NCBI GenBank assembly: GCA_025677825.1
Contig: JAIXMO010000115.1
Span: 1 to 23,680 of the forward strand
From: Helicostylum pulchrum
Lineage: Eukaryota > Mucoromycota > Mucoromycetes > Mucorales > Mucoraceae
DNA: 23,680 bases
Direction of reading: 5' to 3'
Made by a program: the position numbers and the translations under genes. Below are positions 17,588 to 23,680 of the stretch, one piece after another. Below the pieces are notes generated by a model. That model saw only the letters and a list, made by a program, of their open reading frames with translations. It searched no databases and was not told where the DNA came from. Positions within the stretch are counted from its first letter, which is position 1, and every line of letters starts with the position of its first letter.

Positions 17588-20500
17588 ATGTCTTCCTACA
17601 CCAATCCAAATAAACGTACACGCGTATCCGGTCATAACATCGATTATGTTCGTCAGCTTCTTTTCCAGCAGTCAATATCCTTTTCTGCGCCTTCCCCAGT
17701 CGCAAATACTGAAAGTGTCAACTCCATGGACGATTATGACTGTGGTGACTATCTTGATTTTAACGATGAATCAGATTTTCTAGAAAACGAAGGTAAACAT
17801 TAATGGAAATGATACATAAATAATATGTAATATTCAATATTTTACTTACATAAACCGTTATATATACAGTGACTCACAAAACTGTCCCAATGTTTTGCAA
17901 TTCTTCTTTTAAGCGAAATCTGTGTATTTAAGCACCATTTAAAGTATAGCGTGTTGTACCTCGTTCGATTTGGAAAATCGTTCTCTTTCCGAATATGTAT
18001 CTATGTCGTACCATAAAAGTCACGTGGAACAATATATAATTAGTTAAAGTAAACAACCTTATTGGGACAGTTTTGTGAGATATAAAAAAAAATGAATTTT
18101 GTGCTTTATTAATTAATTAGTACTTCGTCCATTTTCCTTTTACTTTTAAGCAGTCACAAATTCTCTTCGGCATACTTTCGATGACTCGTTGACACTCTTC
18201 TGGCTTAATTTCATTATACCAAACGTCGGTAACACGTTCATTTAAATCTTCCATGCCTTTTGGTGCCGAATCAAAGTCATTTAATCTTCGTTTTAATAAT
18301 GACCACATATTTTCGATTGGATTCAAGTCAGGTGAGTTTGCTGGCCATGTCATAACTTTATAATCCTGTTCTTGAAGAAAATGTTCTACTAATTTAGACG
18401 TATGCTTAGGATCGTTGTCATGCTGAAATATTATTTGGTCACGTGTGAATCCTAATTTATTGCAAGTAAAATCGATAGTTTGGTCCAAATCATCACTCAG
18501 AATTTCTTTATAAAGTGTTTTGTCCATATTACCATTAATTCGGCAAATCCAGCCAACCCCAGCATAGGTAATTGCACTCCAAAGCTTAATGTTACCGCCG
18601 CCATGTTTGACCTTAAGTTTGCAATGACTGTTCTGGAGATTCTCATTCGCTCTAATCCAAACCCATTGACGACCATCAGAGTTAAAACGGTTAATTTTTG
18701 TCTCGTCAGTCCATACAACCCTCTTCCAATCATCAATTGTCCAATCCTTGTGTTCGCGACACCAAGCTAATCTTTGCTTAACATGATCAATTGTAAGCAA
18801 TGTCTTGTCTGGTTTCTCAATTGCTCCTAATCCTTGATCTCTAAGGGCCCGGCGAACTGTTTCTGGGTTACACTTGATCCCTAAATCGGTCTCCAAATGT
18901 TCTGTAACTTTGACAGCATTTTTAACACGCTTTCGTGTAACTTGTTGCACACAGTAACGCTGATCCGTACTAGATAAAATGTTCGGACAGCCGCCTTTTG
19001 CTAATGAATTGTCTAAACCTACTTCCTTACGGATTCTTGATACAGTCGACTTTCCAATTTTAAGCTCCTTCTCAATTTGGCGAAGTGAATTGCCATTTTC
19101 GAGCAATGAAATAACAGAGTTTCTCTTGTTCTTTGATAATTGTTTCATAGGGTTTGTGTTTGATTTTTTTTTACTTACTTTGACAGTTTAAAGTCGGGCA
19201 AACAAAATTTATTGCTATTTTTAAGCCAAGCATATTTTGTACTAAAGTTGTGGTATCAGTTTTTTTTGCGAGTTCATTTTTTTTTATATCTCACAAAACT
19301 GTCCCAATAAGGTTGTTTACTTTAACTAATTATATATTGTTCCACGTGACTTTTATGGTACGACATAGATACATATTCGGAAAGAGAACGATTTTCCAAA
19401 TCGAACGAGGTACAACACGCTATACTTTAAATGGTGCTTAAATACACAGATTTCGCTTAAAAGAAGAATTGCAAAACATTGGGACAGTTTTGTGAGTCAC
19501 TGTATGTATATTTAACAGAACCATTTAACTCTGAGCATATACTTGTTGACTCTACTACCGCGCCTGAAATGAACGATAATGATATTGACCAAGACGAAAT
19601 TCATTACAAAGTAAATATCCCCAAGTTTGTATTCACCAATATTGAAAGATATAGTGTCATGTTTGAAGAGGTATGTGATACATACAACATCAGTCGAGAA
19701 GGTTCAAGAGCATTGAGACATCTAATTAATATGATGCTTGCCGACGAGACCTTGGGTAAATATAGCTTTAAATTATTATATTGATTTTATCTTAGACTAA
19801 TGTTTTTTAAAAAATTACCTTGTGCTTTCTGATAGACTCTGTTACTACCAAATTGTTGAGTCATGAAGCGTGTACCAGCCTTGTTAAGACTGTTATACCT
19901 TTACCCATGACAAGATCATATGATGTTTGCCACAATGGATGCTATTTGTATAGCCAAGAAGATGACCAACTTCTCAGTTGTCCTACATGCAATTCATTAA
20001 GATCTTCAGCAAAAAGCACTAAAATGGTGTCAATCGCTGATAAAGTTGCTGAAATGATGTCGTCAGACGAAGTACGTCAAAAAATAATAGATCGTCAGAA
20101 AGAAGTAATCGAAAATATAACAAGAAACAACGATACTTACGGTGATATCTTCGACGGGCAAATATTCAAGGATCTCTACAACAGCCAAGCTATAAACACA
20201 GACCAAGATATAATAAATATATATTTGAAAATTGATGTTGACGGATTCACATCCTCAAGCTCCCATTCAAGTATGATTATGATTCACGCTGTCGTACTAA
20301 ACTTGGACAGTTCAGAAAGGTACACTAACAATAAGAAAAATTAAATTAATACGTTAGGAAAAAGTACTAACGAGTTAAATTATTTACCTTTTTTAAAGAT
20401 ATGCACGACATGCAACCTTTCAAATCGGTATACTTCCAGGATCTTCCAAGAGTGACTTCAGCTCTTACTTGAAACCAATTGTAAACGAGCTCAAAACACT

Positions 20501-22578
20501 TTCAGAAAAAACCATCGTTATCCAAACAGGTACAGAATCTATAATACGCTGTAAGGTATATGCCCTTTTTGTAAATGGTGACGGAATTGAATGTAATAGA
20601 CTTATGAACTTCTCTGGCCATACTGGCCATACTGGGTATGTATACATATATACTTAAAGAAGAAATAAATTAGTTAATCCTTTTTTTTTTTTTGTATATT
20701 TAGTACCTATGGCTGTAGATTTTGTTTAACAAAAGGTACGCAACGGACAGACGGTCCTCCTAATACTAGAAGAGCAGGGATGTACTTTGCCAATCGCACC
20801 GCCCCATTGAGATCTAAAGAAAGTTTATTACTTGAGGATTCCAGCCCAATTTACGTAAGTTCTTAAAATAAAATAAAAGAAAAATACTTACAATGTTTCC
20901 CATTTTTTTAGAATGAACAGCCATATGGAATAAAAAAAGCAACCATCTTCGGATCTTTATCTACCTTTTCTGGGTCTTGTTTCTTTGGCTATGATGAGCT
21001 TCACGGAATTTCAAACGTTAGTAAATTGTTCTTTGATTTATTATCGAAACGCTACAACGACGGATTCAAGCATCACGGCAACGAATCTGCCTATCCATTT
21101 CAGTTATCTAACAAACAATTTGAATGCATGAATGTTGGTATGGCAAAATCACAATTATTCATTCCAGCAGGTGCGTTTCAAGGTAGTTTTCATCCCGTAA
21201 ATCCATTGAATGTAAAAGGACTTTATCGTAGTGTTGACTGGTCTATTTGGCTGGTCAAAGTGGTGCCAGTTCTTGTTGTAAGTCTCTTTGAAGATCAATC
21301 CATTAAAACTGCCATCTTAGCTCTGACCAGAGCATGTGCTCTGTCATTACAATGGGAAATATCTAAAACCGAAATTGAAGAAATCAAATCGTAAGTATTA
21401 AAAAATGAAAATTAAATTTAGGTTTGATGTTTTTTAACTTACTCTGATGAAACAATATAGATCGCTTGAAACTTGGTACCGTTATATTGATAGCCAAATT
21501 GCTTCCCAAGCTCTTTCAAATTCAATTTACAAGTCATCAATGCATCACCTGTTACATATCCCGCACATTATCGAACAATGCTCATCTTTAAGAAATATTA
21601 GTGTTAGAAGCATGGAGCGAGAAATTGGTAACTACAAAAAAAAGATGAAAGCAAGAGTCAACGTGGATGCCAATGCAATCAATGTGCTTGAAAGAATTAC
21701 CAGATTCAAGTTTCTAGAAACGACAGATATGATCGATTTCTCTGTTTTGTATAATCGAAATCCAGAAAGCGCCAAGACGGGTTTTGTTTATCATCCAGCA
21801 ACAAAAATCGACAACTGTAAAGACTACCCCCAATTATGGGAACCATTTTCTTCTCCTGTGCTCCTCCCTGCTAACTATTCTGGTGAGTCTACTATAGAAG
21901 GTCTGATTAGACTGGACAAGTTGATTTTTGCTTTAGGTGCGTACAAACGTCGTTACCTGGGTATAAGTAAAGGGCGCCCACTTGCTCTGAAATTAGATAA
22001 AACAATAACACCTGCAGCAAAACTCTGGCTTGATTCCCATGTCCTTACTTCCGTTCTTTTTAAATCGAATTTGCCAGTAAGCTCTACAAAAAGAGGCGGA
22101 GAGTTTATCATGTTTGAGTCAAACGTTAAAAAAAGGTACGTTTTATTTATATATGTTTTTTACTATTGTTGACGTTTCCATTTTTCTAATTATGATTACT
22201 AGGACGAATAACCGTTTACAATCTGTTCCAAACTGGTATGTGGGTAAACTGTTGTTCTTTTTCGAGTTCGACTTGGAAATTACAAAAACTAGTAGACGCC
22301 ATGGAAGCTTTTATGCTCTTGTTGAAGTCATGAAGATTCATAAAACCGCTCTACATTCTACAGCTATTCCCATGGTACAACCTTTTAGTGAATCAGAGAG
22401 CAAAAAATACGCAATATTAGACGCTGCTGATATTACCTCTGTAGTAGGATTAATTCAAAAAACAGAATTAAAAAATAATCAAGTTGAATCGTCAAACTGG
22501 TTCTACGTAATCTCTCCCTCAACAGCTTTCCATTTAGACATGTCGACGAATGCAGGCAAGATTACCGACTTGTTGTAG
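17588..22578 (+). CDS. Tnp2-like CACTA transposase of CACTA-B (8 exons, open)
   Basis: DDE-type transposase expected to excise and insert CACTA-B. Exons: 17588-17792, 19519-19755, 19836-20319, 20399-20635, 20704-20854, 20912-21390, 21461-22135, 22203-22578. All introns are GT-AG and the sum, 2844 nt, gives 947 aa with no stop. Features: CHNGCYLYS and CPTCNS cysteine pairs, Asp283 in the DGF motif, PGSSKSDFSSYLKP, Asp370 in the GDG position matching GDIPA of CACTA-A, GCRFC, STFSGSCFFGYDELHG, then the long C-terminal part with GLYRSVDWSIWL. It lacks the N-terminal zinc finger found in CACTA-A. Intron 1 now contains the whole Tc1-4 element (1726 bp); the coding exons are untouched. A GHTGHTG duplication precedes GCRFC. 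It could be functional if intron 1 still splices. Confidence 0.85.
17867..18096 (+). repeat. Left 230-bp inverted repeat of Tc1-4
   Basis: Starts CAGTGACTCACAAAACTGTC and ends at the ATGAA just before the transposase 3' end; it mirrors 19273-19502 without a difference that I can see. Confidence 0.92.
18117..19148 (-). CDS. Tc1-4 transposase (intact, DD34E)
   Basis: 343 aa cut-and-paste transposase. Residues 1-45 form the first helix-turn-helix (SLRQIEKELKIGKSTVSRIR); residues ~60-110 the second DNA-binding domain (TVRRALRDQGLGAIEK). The catalytic triad is Asp148 (WTDETK), Asp244 (FQHDNDPKHTS) and Glu279 (SPDLNPIENMW), exactly 34 residues between the last two. The family GRP linker reads GCP (GGCPNILSS), and the GGGS block reads GGGNIKLW; both are departures from the usual consensus and from Tc1-3. 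The start at 19148 follows a T-rich leader. The gene lies antisense to the host transposase transcript, inside its first intron. Confidence 0.95.
   Translation of the reverse strand: MKQLSKNKRNSVISLLENGNSLRQIEKELKIGKSTVSRIRKEVGLDNSLAKGGCPNILSSTDQRYCVQQVTRKRVKNAVKVTEHLETDLGIKCNPETVRRALRDQGLGAIEKPDKTLLTIDHVKQRLAWCREHKDWTIDDWKRVVWTDETKINRFNSDGRQWVWIRANENLQNSHCKLKVKHGGGNIKLWSAITYAGVGWICRINGNMDKTLYKEILSDDLDQTIDFTCNKLGFTRDQIIFQHDNDPKHTSKLVEHFLQEQDYKVMTWPANSPDLNPIENMWSLLKRRLNDFDSAPKGMEDLNERVTDVWYNEIKPEECQRVIESMPKRICDCLKVKGKWTKY
19273..19502 (-). repeat. Right 230-bp inverted repeat of Tc1-4
   Basis: Reverse complement of 17867-18096; TA follows at 19503-19504. Confidence 0.92.
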
Positions 22579-22598
22579 TTGTAGTAGTAGTAGTAGTT
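22574..22598. repeat. (GTA)n microsatellite at the CACTA-B transposase stop
   Basis: A short GTT/GTA triplet run overlaps and follows the TAG stop at 22576-22578; an AATAAA polyadenylation-type signal follows at 22612-22617. Confidence 0.8.
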
Positions 22599-22925
22599 TT
22601 TTTTTTCTTTTAATAAAAAAAAAGTTAATAAAAAAGTGTTTTGTTTCCAAAAAAAAAAAAAAGATGGCTTTATTTCCAAAAACCCTTTAACGTGACTTTC
22701 TATTATAATAAAGTTTCTTGGTGAAGGTCTCGATGTTTCAAATAATTTAATCAGTAGCGAGTTGCGGTTATTTTACTGCTGCGGTTAATTGTGGTATTCA
22801 TTTAGAATTAAGAAAAAGAAAATTGAAGTGGTTGTAATTAAATAATAATGGTGCATAAAAAAAAGCTCATATATATAGTATTTTGTCAACCGGACTATTA
22901 AAATAACAATAACAAAAAGAAGCAA
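22599..22925. other. A+T-rich right interior of CACTA-B without a gene
   Basis: No ORF. It contains poly-A/T tracts and the candidate AATAAA signal at 22612-22617, but no clear CACCAGTG motif until 22931. Confidence 0.5.
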
Positions 22926-23188
22926 AAAAAACCAGTGATAAATTAATCACCAGTGCTGGACGAACGACTTTGTTCTTTTTTTTTTCGAGAAAGTTGTTCT
23001 TACTAGCATTTTTTTTTTCATTTTGAGAAAAAAAAAAAGTAAATCTGGGCTTAAAGTTCGGAAATTGAAAACTCAGTGATTATTTATTTTTCCACCTGCC
23101 AATTCTTAATCACCAGCGCTTCCCCAAGCACTCCAGTGCTTGCAGAAGCGCCAGTGATTAGCGATAAGCGCTTTATTTCGCCGTAGTG
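22926..23188. repeat. Right terminus and subterminal repeats of CACTA-B
   Basis: AACCAGTG at 22930-22937, CACCAGTG at 22948-22955, CACCAGCG at 23111-23118 and two diverged copies (CTCCAGTG, CGCCAGTG) up to about 23160 precede the terminus. Its reverse complement reads CACTACGGCGAAATAAAGCG and ends at 23188. Same motif family as the left end at 13530-13700. Confidence 0.85.
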
Positions 23189-23680
23189 ACAGTTGTAGTT
23201 TCATTTAAACCGTATAACTTGCAACCTGTGGGACATACTGAGTACTCATGGCCTTTGATATTCTTCAATTTTGATTTCAGCAAGTCATCGACGACATCAC
23301 CATGAGATATTTTTACGGGCGTCTCTTCTATTTAAAAGATGGTGTTTATAGTAAGTATTATTATAAATTAACGGAAAATTATTTTTATTTGGCTACCTAA
23401 CTTAAGTTCTTCATAGTCACGAAGAGCAGTATTGACGAACATAACAATTTCTCTATATGCAGCTCTTGATATCTGGTTTCGTGTGATGATCTGTGAGAGA
23501 TGCATGCTCAACAACTGTGTTTTCGTAAAACTATTTTCGCTAATGTTACTAGAGCCATATACATGGGATTGGTCATCATCAGAGAATTGACAGCTACTTT
23601 TATAAGATCTTTCTTCATTACGGTTCAAACGAAGAGCATCGAAATCAACTACAATAATAGAAATGTAAGTAACAAAAAAA
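23189..23680 (-). pseudogene. Second CACTA-A transposase fragment (A2), interrupted by CACTA-B
   Basis: Near-identical to 921-1413 (two substitutions and one single-base gap by eye). It carries part of exon 3 (23327-23189), intron 2 (23396-23328) and exon 2 (23648-23397), and runs off the window inside intron 1. The one exonic change (CTA to TTA) is synonymous, and the other two differences are intronic. The fragment stops exactly at the CACTA-B right terminus, in the codons after the NETTTV stretch, so the CACTA-B end has landed in the middle of this transposase gene. The expected continuation on the other side of CACTA-B is absent. Confidence 0.9.

Larger units (their letters stand above)
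17867..19502. mobile_element. Tc1-4: intact Tc1/mariner element in intron 1 of the CACTA-B transposase
   Basis: 1636 bp, flanked by TA (17865-17866 and 19503-19504). Inverted repeats of 230 bp (17867-18096 and 19273-19502) appear identical along their full length by eye. A 17-bp motif ATTGGGACAGTTTTGTG occurs at the inner edges and its inverse at the outer edges (17875-17891, 18061-18077, 19292-19308, 19478-19494). It carries one uninterrupted transposase on the minus strand. Perfect repeats plus an intact ORF suggest a recent and perhaps autonomous insertion. Confidence 0.95.
13530..23188. mobile_element. CACTA-B: two-gene CACTA-type element with two nested Tc1 insertions
   Basis: Left end CACCATGGCGAAACAAAGTG (13530-) pairs with the right-end reverse complement CACTACGGCGAAATAAAGCG (ending 23188); the differences are all transitions. 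Both ends carry CACCAGTG/CACTGGTG subterminal repeats. The total is 9659 bp; without Tc1-3, Tc1-4 and their TA copies it would be about 6383 bp. It encodes a Tnp2-like transposase (plus) and an accessory protein (minus), head to head. The 3-bp flanks differ (TAT left, ACA right), so no target duplication is visible; the left flank is LINE and the right flank is CACTA-A sequence. Confidence 0.8.

Overview
The window looks like nuclear DNA of an early-diverging fungus, most likely a Mucoromycota/Mucorales-type genome. This is inferred from strong A+T bias with many poly-A/T runs, genes split by short (50-80 bp) GT-AG introns, and a Tnp2/CACTA + Tc1 + LINE + Merlin repertoire. It is a transposon graveyard. 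I find no convincing host housekeeping gene, no tRNA or rRNA, and no CRISPR.

Layout. (1) 1-4603: the right part of a CACTA-type element, 'CACTA-A', running off the left edge. Its Tnp2-like transposase is on the minus strand and a second, divergently transcribed accessory gene is on the plus strand. It ends in repeated GTTACCAT motifs and a CACTA terminus at 4603. (2) 4604-6142: unassigned A+T-rich DNA with four decayed copies of an ~85-bp repeat. (3) 6143-6891: a fragment of a Merlin/ISXO2-type transposase. (4) 6894-10072: a Tc1-like element (Tc1-1) with a second Tc1-like element (Tc1-2, 7302-8890) inserted in its transposase gene. (5) 10075-13529: a two-ORF LINE truncated inside the reverse transcriptase, with a 209-bp MITE-like insertion in its endonuclease. 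(6) 13530-23188: a second, diverged CACTA-type element, 'CACTA-B'. Its Tnp2-like gene (8 exons, open throughout, 947 aa) and its accessory gene are divergent. It carries two sister Tc1 elements of exactly 1636 bp each: Tc1-3 in the accessory-gene coding sequence and Tc1-4 in intron 1 of the transposase. (7) 23189-23680: a near-identical second copy of CACTA-A positions 921-1413, directly abutting the CACTA-B right end.

How the parts work together. The most interesting system is the two-gene architecture shared by CACTA-A and CACTA-B. A Tnp2-type transposase and a small accessory protein (276 and 285 aa; N-terminal coiled-coil-like segment, central conserved KD-W block, basic C-terminus) diverge from a common A+T-rich promoter, and each element has its own family of subterminal repeats. 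By analogy to plant En/Spm, where TNPA binds subterminal repeats and TNPD is the transposase, the accessory protein may be the repeat-binding partner; that role is inference. Tc1-4 (intact ORF, perfect 230-bp inverted repeats) appears to be the youngest and possibly active resident. Two junctions (6892 versus 10074, and 13529 versus 23189) have flanks that do not match across the element, implying later rearrangement between repeats or an assembly join.
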